NCBI GenBank assembly: GCA_031385005.1
Contig: JANNBB010000051.1
Span: 62,001-126,000 of the forward strand
Length of the DNA stretch: 64,000 nucleotides
Source: JADKIH01 sp031385005
GTDB lineage: Bacteria > Bacteroidota > Bacteroidia > AKYH767-A > 2013-40CM-41-45
Reading direction: 5' to 3'
The position numbers and the translations under genes are program-made. Under the pieces are notes generated by a model that did no database searches, was not told the origin of the DNA, and worked only from the letters and a program-made list of their open reading frames with translations. Of the stretch, positions 26,126 to 35,500 are shown piece by piece. Position 1 is the stretch's first letter, and each line of letters opens with the position of its first letter.

Positions 26126-26626
26126 TTATTGTTGTTTCAATAAAATTGCCAATAATTTTTCGAGTTCATTCAATGTCATGGTAAATCCTTGTTGGAATCC
26201 TTCAAGTAAACTCTCCATTCGATCAAACGATTCATTATAAATAGAAATACTCACCTTTGTAATACCGTCTTGTTCACTGAAATTGTAATCCCATTCAGAT
26301 CCCTGTAATTCGGGGTTTTCATCCTTATCCGCAAAAGCACTATAAAGTTTAAAATTGGATTTAGGTGTTATTGATTTATATTCCTGAATTGACCAACGCT
26401 CTTGTCCTTCGGGGCTTACCATTGCATAAAATCTTTTTCCACCAACTTCAAAATTCAAATATTTTGTTTTCGATACCCATGGTGCAGGTGCTGACCATTG
26501 GTCAAGAATTTCCTTTTTGGAAAATGCGTCCCAAACCAGAGAAAGATTTGCGGCAAATTCTTTTGTTATAAAAACTTTTTTTGCTGTTTTGTCAACGATA
26601 AATTCAAAAATCAAATTGTTATTCAT
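26126..26626 (-). CDS. SRPBCC/AHSA1 (START-like) domain protein
   Basis: A 166-residue cytosolic protein. 'KKVFITKEFAANLSLVWDAF' and 'EILDQWSAPAPWVSKTKYLN' followed by 'FEVGGKRFYAMVSPEG' are the opening strand, helix and W-x-x-P-x-x-W segment of the activator-of-Hsp90-ATPase homology 1-like domain; 'GFQQGFTMTLNELEKLLA' is the long C-terminal helix. Members bind hydrophobic small molecules in a helix-grip cavity. In Bacteroidota they commonly accompany DUF1801 genes, as here (73 bases downstream). Confidence 0.82.
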   Translation of the reverse strand: MNNNLIFEFIVDKTAKKVFITKEFAANLSLVWDAFSKKEILDQWSAPAPWVSKTKYLNFEVGGKRFYAMVSPEGQERWSIQEYKSITPKSNFKLYSAFADKDENPELQGSEWDYNFSEQDGITKVSISIYNESFDRMESLLEGFQQGFTMTLNELEKLLAILLKQQ

Positions 26627-26666
26627 TTTTAATTTTTTTAAATAGGATTTAATAAAGTATAATTGG

Positions 26667-26697
26667 GAAATTTATACATCTGGTAAAAAATCTACAA
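26667..26697 (-). promoter_or_regulatory. Candidate promoter of the SRPBCC gene
   Basis: On the - strand TTG (complement of 26695-26697) is followed after 20 bases by TAAATTTC (complement of 26667-26674), one mismatch from TAnnTTTG. It lies 41 bases before the start codon at 26626, in the 109-base gap after the FG-GAP gene. Confidence 0.3.
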
Positions 26698-26735
26698 GTA
26701 AATATAAGTTCTATTTACAACTTAGAAAAATTATA

Positions 26736-28835
26736 CTATTCTGCTTTAATAAATCGACTAACAAAGGATGCTCCTGAACTCTCCAACTTCAACAAATATA
26801 TACCATTAGCAATACCTGATGTTGAAAAAACATGTGCGTTCGCGCCTGTCATTTTCCATTTTGCAACTTGAATTCCCTGCAACGTAAATAATTTTATTTC
26901 GCAATTTTCTAAACAAGCAGAAAGAATGCTAAATTCATCTGTTACCGGATTGGGATAAAATTCAATTTTCGTTTCCTGTTTCTCATTAACAGTAGTACAT
27001 ATTAATACATGCAGTTTACTCGTATCTTGATTAGTACAGCCATTACCGTCTGTGTAAGTATAAAATAAATAAAAATTACCCGGTCCTGCAAAAGCGGGAT
27101 CGAAAAAGTTTCCCGGCACTACTCCTTGTCCGGAGTAAACACCTCCTGACGGTGTTCCATTCGTCAACGGAATCACCGGTGATCCATTGCAAACAGTATC
27201 ATAAGGAACTGAAAAGGTTACCGTAGGCAGTGGAAGAATATTAACAGTCGTCGATGCCAATGCCGTACAGTTGGACGAGTTTCTGATAACAACAGTGTAA
27301 ACTCCTGCAGCATTCATTCCAACACCTGAAATGTTCGGGTTTTGTGTTGCCGATGTGTATCCATTCGGTCCTGTCCAGTAATAGGTGTATCCACTGTATG
27401 TTGTTAAGTCAATATTTTGCCCTTCGCAAACCGGACTGTTACTCGTTGCAGCTAATGGCGGAGTTAATCCATTCACTCCTAATCGAACGGAAACTGTTCT
27501 GTCGTTGTAATTGGTTACTGCAAAATCCTGACGCGAATCGTTGTTGAATTGTCCAACTGCCACACAAGTTGGATAAGAACCCACTGAAACATCCGTTGTC
27601 CCGCTGAATCCTCCTGTGCCATCACCTAAGCGAATCGAAACGGTATTGTCGAAGTAATTCGCAGTAGCTATATCTTCGAATTCATCTCCATTAAAATTTC
27701 CTACTGCAACATGATAGGGGCCTGCTCCTGTGCTTATCTGAATATTGCCACTGAAATTGCCAAACCCATCGCCAATACGAATAGATGCATCGTCACTCAA
27801 ATAATTCGCGGAAACGATATCCGGATTTCCGTCGTGGTTGAAATCTGCAATGGCCACGCTATTTGGATTTGTTCCAACCGGAACCTCCGTAGTTCCTGAA
27901 AAACCACCAGCACCATTTCCCATACGAATTGAAATTGTACCTCCGGAACTAGAAGCAGTTGCCAGATCAGGATTGCCATCGTGATTGAAATCGCCTGACG
28001 CTATTCCTGCGGGATAATTTCCTACGGAAATTGTCGTCGATCCCGTAAAAGCACCGGCACCATTTCCCCACCGAATGGAAACAGCGTGATCATTATAGTT
28101 GCACGTCGCAAAGTCGGGTTTGCCATCGTTATTGAAATCAGTCATTACAATGCCAATCGGATTTGCTCCTACATTGACATTGGGGAAATTATTAAACCCT
28201 CCCGCTCCATCTCCTCCGCGCACGGCAACGATATTGTTTCCCTGATTCGTGACAAGAAAATCCTGCTTACCATCCAAATCAAAATCTCCTACTGCCAAAG
28301 CATAAGGATGTGAAGTAACCGCAACTTCTGTAGAGCCGGAAAACGAACCCAATCCATTTCCCATGCGAATGGAAACAGTATTGAATCCCTCATGAGCTAT
28401 AGCCAAATCTTGTTTCCCGTCATCGTTAAAATCACCTACAGCAACTCCTGTCAGATTCGGATCCAATCCACTAATCTGGCTGCCGGTGTTGAATCTACCA
28501 TCATCACAAACGGATTTGTTTACTGTCAATGTAAAAGTTCGCGTAGTACTTGCACTGACAGAATTAAATGCTCTGACGGTAATGGTATATACTCCTTCCG
28601 GTTTTGCATTTGTGATGAGTACTTTTCCATTTGTAGGCCGGGCAGTCAAAATTCCGGAAAATCCTTCAGAGGCAGATACACGTATCCCTACGGTATTCGA
28701 TGGCACAGCAGATGGTGTTATTGTAGTATTTCCACTCACTGTAACATTGCCTGCAGGATATGTACCTAATGTTTGGGCTTGTGTATGAATAATTAAGAAA
28801 ACACAAATGATTGAAAAAAATATTCTTTTAAACAT
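26736..28835 (-). CDS. Secreted FG-GAP/VCBS repeat protein with T9SS type A sorting domain
   Basis: A 699-residue exported protein. A signal peptide (about 1-21, ending THTQAQ) is followed by an immunoglobulin-like or HYR-like domain (about 22-108). Seven FG-GAP repeats of exactly 49 residues occupy about 113-455, each with a calcium-binding-type loop 'DFN.DG..D' (Asp-Phe at 135, 184, 233, 282, 331, with the last two repeats changed to NF and QF). A PKD-like region (about 465-620, 'GYTYYWTGPNGYTSATQNPN') follows, then the Por secretion tail 'IEFYPNPVTDEFSIL' to 'FVSRFIKAE'. The repeats build a seven-bladed integrin-alpha-like propeller, so it is probably an adhesin. A shorter relative is encoded at 61155. 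Confidence 0.87.
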   Translation of the reverse strand: MFKRIFFSIICVFLIIHTQAQTLGTYPAGNVTVSGNTTITPSAVPSNTVGIRVSASEGFSGILTARPTNGKVLITNAKPEGVYTITVRAFNSVSASTTRTFTLTVNKSVCDDGRFNTGSQISGLDPNLTGVAVGDFNDDGKQDLAIAHEGFNTVSIRMGNGLGSFSGSTEVAVTSHPYALAVGDFDLDGKQDFLVTNQGNNIVAVRGGDGAGGFNNFPNVNVGANPIGIVMTDFNNDGKPDFATCNYNDHAVSIRWGNGAGAFTGSTTISVGNYPAGIASGDFNHDGNPDLATASSSGGTISIRMGNGAGGFSGTTEVPVGTNPNSVAIADFNHDGNPDIVSANYLSDDASIRIGDGFGNFSGNIQISTGAGPYHVAVGNFNGDEFEDIATANYFDNTVSIRLGDGTGGFSGTTDVSVGSYPTCVAVGQFNNDSRQDFAVTNYNDRTVSVRLGVNGLTPPLAATSNSPVCEGQNIDLTTYSGYTYYWTGPNGYTSATQNPNISGVGMNAAGVYTVVIRNSSNCTALASTTVNILPLPTVTFSVPYDTVCNGSPVIPLTNGTPSGGVYSGQGVVPGNFFDPAFAGPGNFYLFYTYTDGNGCTNQDTSKLHVLICTTVNEKQETKIEFYPNPVTDEFSILSACLENCEIKLFTLQGIQVAKWKMTGANAHVFSTSGIANGIYLLKLESSGASFVSRFIKAE
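27471..28499 (-). repeat. Seven in-frame 147-bp coding repeats (FG-GAP blades)
   Basis: The seven 49-residue FG-GAP units of the gene at 26736 follow each other without any insertion, giving seven direct repeats of 147 bp. The exact period suggests growth by duplication; divergence between units is moderate. The last two units have lost the first Asp of the calcium-type loop. Confidence 0.75.
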
Positions 28836-29131
28836 GGCTATATTTCGAAGTCTGTTTTAATTTTATAACAACAATTTGAATGCTTGACCTTAAAAAGATT
28901 GAAGAAATCCCTTCCTTCAGATGATTTCCGTTTTTGTTGAAAGTCCTTGTCAGTAAAGGCCTACCAATAAAAGCAGTCCAAGATACGTTGTTTAACCTGA
29001 AAAATTAATTGTACCTGAAAAATTTCTCCACCATATCTTCTTGGCATAAATCTTGTCTTTCCAGCCGAACCTTTATAAAAATCAATATTCAAATTGATTT
29101 AACGATATTTGTACCATTCAAACTACCTAAA

Positions 29132-29524
29132 ATGAAATACCTGCCGGTAATCCTATTCCTCCTCGTTTCCGCCTCTTCCACACAGGCACAATACACCAAA
29201 GAGAAAATTTCAAACATCCTTTCAGGGGATACTGAAAAATCGTGGTCCGTTAATGGCATCAATGTCAGCCGTCCCGAAAAAGTTTTTACATTCAATAAAA
29301 ACAATACGGTAGTCATAGAAGAAACCTCAGGTAAAATTCGTAAAGAAAATTGGTCAATAAGTTCTAACGATAACATTCGATGGTTTCTGAAAGCAGGTAG
29401 TATAACGTATGAACTGATAATCAGCTACGATAAAAAGGGCCAGCAATTTGTAAAATTGACACATGGAGAATCAGCTAACAGTGCCTCCGGCTATTATGAA
29501 ATGAAGCTTACTAAAAAGAACTAA
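29132..29524 (+). CDS. Hypothetical small exported protein (lipocalin-like in appearance)
   Basis: A 130-residue protein with a clear signal peptide 'MKYLPVILFLLVSASSTQAQ'. A longer frame exists from 29009, but its first 41 residues are non-signal and would bury the signal peptide, so the ATG at 29132 is chosen. The mature part is made of short strands ('KSWSVNGINVSRPEKVFTFN', 'NTVVIEETSGKIRKENWSIS', 'QFVKLTHGES') like a small lipocalin-type barrel, but no family is recognised. It lies 1 base from the next gene's ATG. Confidence 0.6.
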   Translation: MKYLPVILFLLVSASSTQAQYTKEKISNILSGDTEKSWSVNGINVSRPEKVFTFNKNNTVVIEETSGKIRKENWSISSNDNIRWFLKAGSITYELIISYDKKGQQFVKLTHGESANSASGYYEMKLTKKN

Positions 29525-29525
29525 T

Positions 29526-30074
29526 ATGACGCTCCAAAAATTTGAAAAATTCCTTACCTCATTCGGACCACTGATCGGATTTTTACTAACAGCCGCCGGC
29601 ATTATCATCTCTACTTCTAATTTTTCGAAGGAACAAAAAAGTAAGTCGGCTCTAGAATTTAAACGCGATTTCTGGTCGAAGCAATCTGATATCTACCTGA
29701 AAACTTCTCAAGCTATCGGAACTATCTGCGCCGAAATTAACAAATCCGATCCTGCAGAATTTAACAGTGAAAAATTCAACAATTCAAAAGAAGTTTTCGA
29801 ATCTCTTTACTGGGGTGAAATGAACTTCGTTCAGGACTCTATCGTAATCTCAGATATGAAATCATTCGATCAATACATCAAAGATTTTAATCCGAATATT
29901 ACAGATGTCGACTACAGACAAACACTCATTCGACTCGGAAATAAAATTATTCTTACCTGCAGAAATTCATACATGAATTCTTTCAACAATCTGCAAATGG
30001 AATCATTTAATGGGAATGCAACTGCAACGTTGATCCAGCTGGATTCTGTTAAACCGGCTTCACTTCCTAAATGA
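29526..30074 (+). CDS. Hypothetical protein with one N-terminal membrane helix
   Basis: A 182-residue protein. One hydrophobic segment (about 13-32, 'FGPLIGFLLTAAGIIISTSN') anchors a soluble helical domain of about 145 residues with many Asn, Ser and Lys. No family was recognised. It begins 1 base after the upstream stop, so the two form a small operon on the strand opposite to the flanking T9SS genes. Confidence 0.55.
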   Translation: MTLQKFEKFLTSFGPLIGFLLTAAGIIISTSNFSKEQKSKSALEFKRDFWSKQSDIYLKTSQAIGTICAEINKSDPAEFNSEKFNNSKEVFESLYWGEMNFVQDSIVISDMKSFDQYIKDFNPNITDVDYRQTLIRLGNKIILTCRNSYMNSFNNLQMESFNGNATATLIQLDSVKPASLPK

Positions 30075-30102
30075 TTTTTAACGATCTTTTATTTTCATCT
30101 CT

Positions 30103-30160
30103 CTTTGCTGACTATGTGGTAATATACCCTCGTCGGATTTTTACCACATAGGGAGCAAAG
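30103..30160. repeat. Long imperfect inverted repeat between converging genes
   Basis: CTTTGCT (30103-30109) and CTATGTGGTAA (30112-30122) pair with TTACCACATAG (30141-30151) and AGCAAAG (30154-30160), an 11-bp plus 7-bp stem with a 2x2 internal loop and an 18-base apical loop. It sits between the + gene ending at 30074 and the - gene ending at 30186, where a bidirectional terminator is expected, but there is no T-run on either strand. Confidence 0.6.
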
Positions 30161-30185
30161 GTCTGAACAGAGATATCAGAAGTTA

Positions 30186-32429
30186 TTATGGTCTCGACAA
30201 TACTTTTCCAATATTATTTTCCACCAGACTAAAATCGGAAGATTCCGTGAGTCCGTCGCCGGTAAGGTCATCGATCACATAGCCGGTGTAAAATATTCCT
30301 GAATTTGTTTTCACTTGTGTGAAATCTGTTGAGTTGATGTTCCCGTCACGGCTCACATCTCCGCTGTATATGACAAACCTTCCATCTCCCAAATCTTTGA
30401 GTTTATTTCCAAAAGCCTGTGTGGATGCAGTAGTGAAATCATAACTCATCGATGAAGAATTAAACAAAACAGTATTCTTACTCCATGTTTCGAGTGAATT
30501 CCTGTGCTTGACAACAATGTAATACGAACCATTCAAGACAGTGGTTGGAAAAACTCCATCAGCAATCCCATTTGTACGAAGCAATGCTTTAGTCGTTGCG
30601 ATGAGGGCATAAGGAGAATTAGCACCCCTGAGTTCAATGGTAACAGAATCACATGCAGTTGCATCGTTGCTTATTCCTGTATTTTTCAACGAAGCCGTCA
30701 TGAGTCCGCTTCCTTTGTAAAATCCCTCGACAAAAACTTTAAGATTTAAATTTACAGCGTCATAAGTAACCGTATTGTTTCCTGATAGTAACCAAAGCTC
30801 AGGATCGAAGGTTGCGGTTGTTGCAGGAAAATTGACAGTTGCAGTAAACACTTGTCCGGAAAAAGTGTGATTGAAAACAACAGTCGTATCAAAACCTGAA
30901 GCAGTAAAACGTATAGGCACCGGCATGTCGTAAAATGACACAGAAGTATGAGACGTTGTTTGATTGATTTTCACTACGACATCATTTCCGCTTCTGTGCC
31001 AGGAGACCTGATAAGTTGGAAACCCCTGTTTGTAATACCATTTGTCGAAAAAAGAGGTCAGACTTTGTCCACTCGTTGTTTCAAGTTGATTGATAAGATC
31101 CGGAGTCTTTGCATAGCTATAGGCGAATGCGGGATAGTTGAGGTAATTTCTGAGCGCCTGAAAAAATACCGCATCACCAAGTTTCCAACGTAGCATGTGC
31201 AAAAGATAAGCGCCTTTGTTATAGGAAAGCCGTGAACTAAAGATCCGATTAATACTGGTCGTGTCATCGCATAAAACAGAACCGCTTGCTACACTAATGA
31301 TGTTGTTCTTCTTACCCAACTTCCAGTTATACCAGGTAGATGGGTTAAGATATTGTTGTGTCAATCCTTCAAAATAAGTAGCAAAACCTTCATTGAGCCA
31401 GATGTCTTGCCAGCTTCCGCAAGTTACTTTATCACCAAACCATTGGTGAGCACATTCATGTGCAATCAACGGCTGACTGAACGTATTTACAAAGCTCATT
31501 GTTTGATGTTCCATACCTCCGCCCACTCCAAACTGGCAATGACCATATTTTTCTTCGGAAAAAGGATAGATAATCGTCAGACTATCAAACAAATTTATTA
31601 TCCCTTTAATTGCTGATGTTTGTGATTGAGCTGTTGTCAGATTTTCAGGGTAAACATAATTAAGAATTTCAAGTGTGTCAGTAGGGCTTAACGGAAGGTA
31701 ATTAGAATAGACTGAATAATTGGTAACACCGATAGCCACGAGATATGCTGCAACCGGATAGCGGCTCTTCCATCGATAAATTTTGTCGGTGCCACTTTGA
31801 GTTGTAGATATTAATAGTCCATTGCTTGCAGCTTTGTAAGCCTGGGGCGTGGTTACTATTACATCGATAGAATCTACTTTATCGTTCAGAATTTGTTTAC
31901 AAGGCCACCAATCGAGTGCACCAAAGGGCTCAGACAATGTCCACATGACCGGTGTACTGTTATGGGTAGAAGTGGTAAACGAACCAGACCCATTGTTTGG
32001 AGGAACACCGTGATAACTTACTTTTATGGAATCCAAAACATTTATGGGTACTGCAGAAGGAAGTGTGATTTTCAGGGCATCGCCCGTTTGTTGAACAAAC
32101 GATACTGCGGCGCCATGATACCTGACAGAATCGACAACTAATGAAGTGGACAAGTCGAAGTAAATCTGATTGAGACCGGAAGTCTTTGGTACGAAATAAG
32201 AAGTTACTGAGCCCTGAATATATCTGACTGCAGGATCCACTCGCCATTCACAACGGTGATATTTCAAATCGTAATTATCAGGCACAGATGAATAGACCCC
32301 TTGTGGTGCAAAACCACTCGATTTACTTTCCATGTAGACGAGTTGATTAAATTCTTCAAAACTTTGAAGAGTTTGAGCTTGTATAAATAAAGGAAAGACG
32401 CAAATAATAAGGTAAAGTATTTTTTTCAT
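30186..32429 (-). CDS. Exported M1-family aminopeptidase with dockerin-like C-terminus
   Basis: A 747-residue exported zinc peptidase: signal peptide 'MKKILYLIICVFPLFIQAQ'. The N-terminal beta domain (about 45-255) precedes the catalytic domain with the substrate motif GGMEH (304-308, replacing GAMEN), the zinc site H324-E-C-A-H328 and E347 in LNEGFA. It is expected to release N-terminal residues from peptides outside the inner membrane. About 560-660 form a beta domain. Residues 688-747 carry two loops of the dockerin/EF-hand form, 'GDVSRDGNINSTDF' and 'DDLTGDGLTESSDF'. There is no Por secretion tail, which is unusual among the large exported proteins here. It appears to be a single-gene unit. 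Confidence 0.88.
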   Translation of the reverse strand: MKKILYLIICVFPLFIQAQTLQSFEEFNQLVYMESKSSGFAPQGVYSSVPDNYDLKYHRCEWRVDPAVRYIQGSVTSYFVPKTSGLNQIYFDLSTSLVVDSVRYHGAAVSFVQQTGDALKITLPSAVPINVLDSIKVSYHGVPPNNGSGSFTTSTHNSTPVMWTLSEPFGALDWWPCKQILNDKVDSIDVIVTTPQAYKAASNGLLISTTQSGTDKIYRWKSRYPVAAYLVAIGVTNYSVYSNYLPLSPTDTLEILNYVYPENLTTAQSQTSAIKGIINLFDSLTIIYPFSEEKYGHCQFGVGGGMEHQTMSFVNTFSQPLIAHECAHQWFGDKVTCGSWQDIWLNEGFATYFEGLTQQYLNPSTWYNWKLGKKNNIISVASGSVLCDDTTSINRIFSSRLSYNKGAYLLHMLRWKLGDAVFFQALRNYLNYPAFAYSYAKTPDLINQLETTSGQSLTSFFDKWYYKQGFPTYQVSWHRSGNDVVVKINQTTSHTSVSFYDMPVPIRFTASGFDTTVVFNHTFSGQVFTATVNFPATTATFDPELWLLSGNNTVTYDAVNLNLKVFVEGFYKGSGLMTASLKNTGISNDATACDSVTIELRGANSPYALIATTKALLRTNGIADGVFPTTVLNGSYYIVVKHRNSLETWSKNTVLFNSSSMSYDFTTASTQAFGNKLKDLGDGRFVIYSGDVSRDGNINSTDFTQVKTNSGIFYTGYVIDDLTGDGLTESSDFSLVENNIGKVLSRP

Positions 32430-32444
32430 AGATCCGATGAAAGG

Positions 32445-32466
32445 AAAATACTACGAGCAGTATTTT
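32445..32466. promoter_or_regulatory. Hairpin in the leader of the M1 peptidase gene
   Basis: AAAATACT (32445-32452) and AGTATTTT (32459-32466) form a perfect 8-bp stem with a 6-base loop ACGAGC, 16 bases upstream of the start codon. It could be an operator or an mRNA leader structure; there is no T-run for a terminator. Confidence 0.35.
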
Positions 32467-32573
32467 CTATCCCTGTAAAATAACAAAATAAAATGAGACT
32501 ATAAAATTTCAAAAAAAGCGTATTAGCCAAAGCAAAAAATTAAACCAAGTTGAAAATTTCTCTTCATCCAATA

Positions 32574-35500
32574 CTACAAACGAACGTATTTGGTAATTAG
32601 TTTTTTATCGCCTTGCGTAACGGTAAGAATATAGACGCCTGAATTAATATTATCCAATTCCAATTCTCTGGATCTTCCTGTTTGCTGTATAATAATCGTT
32701 TGGCTCAATACAGTTTTGCCACTCATGTCATTAAGCAAAATAGTTGCTGTTCCCGGGTCAAGGTAATAAGATTGAATACTCAGATTTTTTGTAGAGGAAG
32801 GATTGGGATAAACCAGAAGTGAATCTCCGCATGCATCCTTATTGATATGCGCTGTAACTTTTACAGTTTCACTCTTGCAAAGTTGCCCTGCACGAACGAA
32901 GAATGTCGTTGTCTCGGAAAGCATAGGAGTTACAAGAGAATCTCCAACACCTAAAAGATTCCCTTGAGGGGCATCATACCAGGAGAGTTGTTCGGAAGAA
33001 GAAGCAAATAGCAATACAGAACCTTGACGGCAACGGGCTCCGTCTGTTACAGAAGGTTCGGCAGAATAATTAACTTCTTCGATTGTTGCGGGAGGTGAAG
33101 AAGCTGAACAACCTTGTGCATCGACTAAGACAGTATAAATTCCCGGAGTAAGGGTTACAATTGAATTCATTGTATCTCCAACAAGAACATTATCGTTCAG
33201 CAGCCATTGGTAAGAATAAACAGGCAAATCCAATAAACTAAGTTCTGTACTGTCGCCTATACAATATTGTCGGTTTCCGTTTATGGTAACGGGTGCTGAA
33301 AGTGTCGTGCTATAAGCTTTCCCCGGTGAACCGCCGTAGCAACCGGCAAACCAATTTGCGCCATCGCCTAAGTTGCCGGATGTACTCAACAATTCACAGG
33401 TATAACCCAATCCATCCGCCTGAAGAGGCCATGGATTTTGGTCGCTGAAATAAAAGGAGAGATATTGATTTCCCAAATAATCAAACAAGCGAATCTGATC
33501 GCCGCTATTATTCAGGCTGAAATCCATTTGTCCCGTTCGGTTAGCGACATCAGGAAAAAATGTTTTAAACTTAATTGAATCTTCTGGAACGACAAGGTAA
33601 CCTCCCGGAATAATTACGGATCCTGAAGGAAAAACAAATTGGTGTCGATCTTCTTCGTCGCTGAGTTTCCAGCCGGAGATATCGATTGTAAATGTTCCAT
33701 AATTATGAAACTCAATCCAATCGTTTACATCGAATTCCGGTGCCGAGTTATAATTAAATTCACTAACAGCTAGTTTAATTGGAGCAGGCGAACCGGTGAA
33801 ATATGCGGTGATAGCATCATTTGATGTAAAATTATACGTTGTCCGAAGGTTGGTATCATTGGCAGAAATCACAACATCGGAATGCCAGTGATTGAAAGTA
33901 TAACCCGGATTGGCAATAGCAGTAATCGTCACCGGATTTCCATTGAAGTACACGCCTGTCCAAGGGTAGGATTCAGGTACAACAGTACTGATTTCAATTC
34001 TACCTGACCCTGCCGGAAATGTGTTTACTGTTAGTGTAACCTGGCCATCCAGATTAAATTCATTTCTGATATAATCTCTCATGATAGCAGGTCGTTGACT
34101 AACCCAGGACATCATGTCATTAATTCTCGTATTCCACCCACCTGTATCACTCCCCCATTTATCGAAATGCTTGGGCATATCGAATTTCATGGAGTCTCTG
34201 AATTGTTTCATAACAGCGTTGACATTGGAAGGCAGATAAATAGTATTAATTAAATCTGCATACCGGTTTATGAAATGTCTTTTAAAAACAGGATTTTTTA
34301 AAGTTGCATCGAAAATATTGGAAGTATGGCTGAACGCAACAGGATTAATGGCCTCTGATAATCTGTTGTCGTGCAAATTTCCTCTGAGGCCGAATCCAAA
34401 ATCAGTGTCGATTAAAAGATATTTAATTCGTGTGTCGTGTTTCTCTGCATTCCATATTCGAATATTGTTTGTCCAGTCGCCAAGCCAATCACCGTTGTTA
34501 TAATACGTATTGGCAATAAAATAATCTGCAAAATTTTGCAAATCGAGTTTGTCTTTTAATTGATCGTAGAAGTCTGTTGAAAGCGGGGATTCTGTAGTAG
34601 CGAAATTATACAGGTCAAAAAAGTCTTCTGATGTACCTTCTAAAGCAAATATATCATCTCCTATTTCTTCACAAAAATCAAATTCGCCTTTTTTCAAACC
34701 ATAATTTAATTCAACCCATTTCTTATTATATTTTTCATTTAAAATGTACACCCCCCAGAAATCTCCATTAAGATATCCTACGACTGGTTCGGCGGCAACG
34801 TAACCGGAATAGGTGTTTTTCATAATACGCTGCATCAATGCATCGCGGAAATGAACAAAGTTCCAGTCTGTCCCTGCATTTCTCAAAAGAATATTCTCAA
34901 AAGTAGTTAGGTAAGGTTTATCCGGAAGGAAGGGATAGTTCACTTCACTTAGTCCGTGCTTATCACTCAATTTTATTTCAAAACTTTTTTGAGGGCGATA
35001 GCGAGAGTAGTTTCCGTAAATTTCTATGTCGGCATTGAAATTAATTACACGGCTACCCAACTTGTCGAAGTATTCGATAGAAGCCGGCTTAGACCAGGGT
35101 TGCCAGAAGTTTGCATTATAGTAAGGAAAAATAGAATCCGCATTGGGCCCCCAGCTATAGATACCGGTATTGTAGTCCCACAGGTTCAACGAATCCGTAG
35201 TAATACAAAAAACAGGAAGGTGATTCGTTTCATTGATGAAATACGTATTTGTAATAACCGGACTAGGCAAAGTTCCCAATGCAAAAACTCTTGCACGAAT
35301 AGTTACGGTGCTATCCAAAGAAATTAATCCTGAATAAAGGAAGGAGGTAGAATCCGGAATATCACCATTTGTAGTATACCTGATTACACCACCGGGAAAA
35401 TTGGTTGATAATCCCAAACTAAGAGTATTAGAATAGTAACCTGCACTTTTAGAGAAAACAGGAATTGTCGCATAGCCTGTATTACATGTGGACGAATTAT

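Noticed and set aside
28392..28788. Two long + strand frames opposite the start of the FG-GAP gene
   Set aside because: They are antisense shadows of the repetitive, Ser/Thr/Gly-rich coding sequence on the - strand; no start context, no family, and the - strand product is clear.
29009..29131. N-terminal extension of the exported protein gene at 29132
   Set aside because: The extension is not signal-like and would move the signal peptide to the interior.
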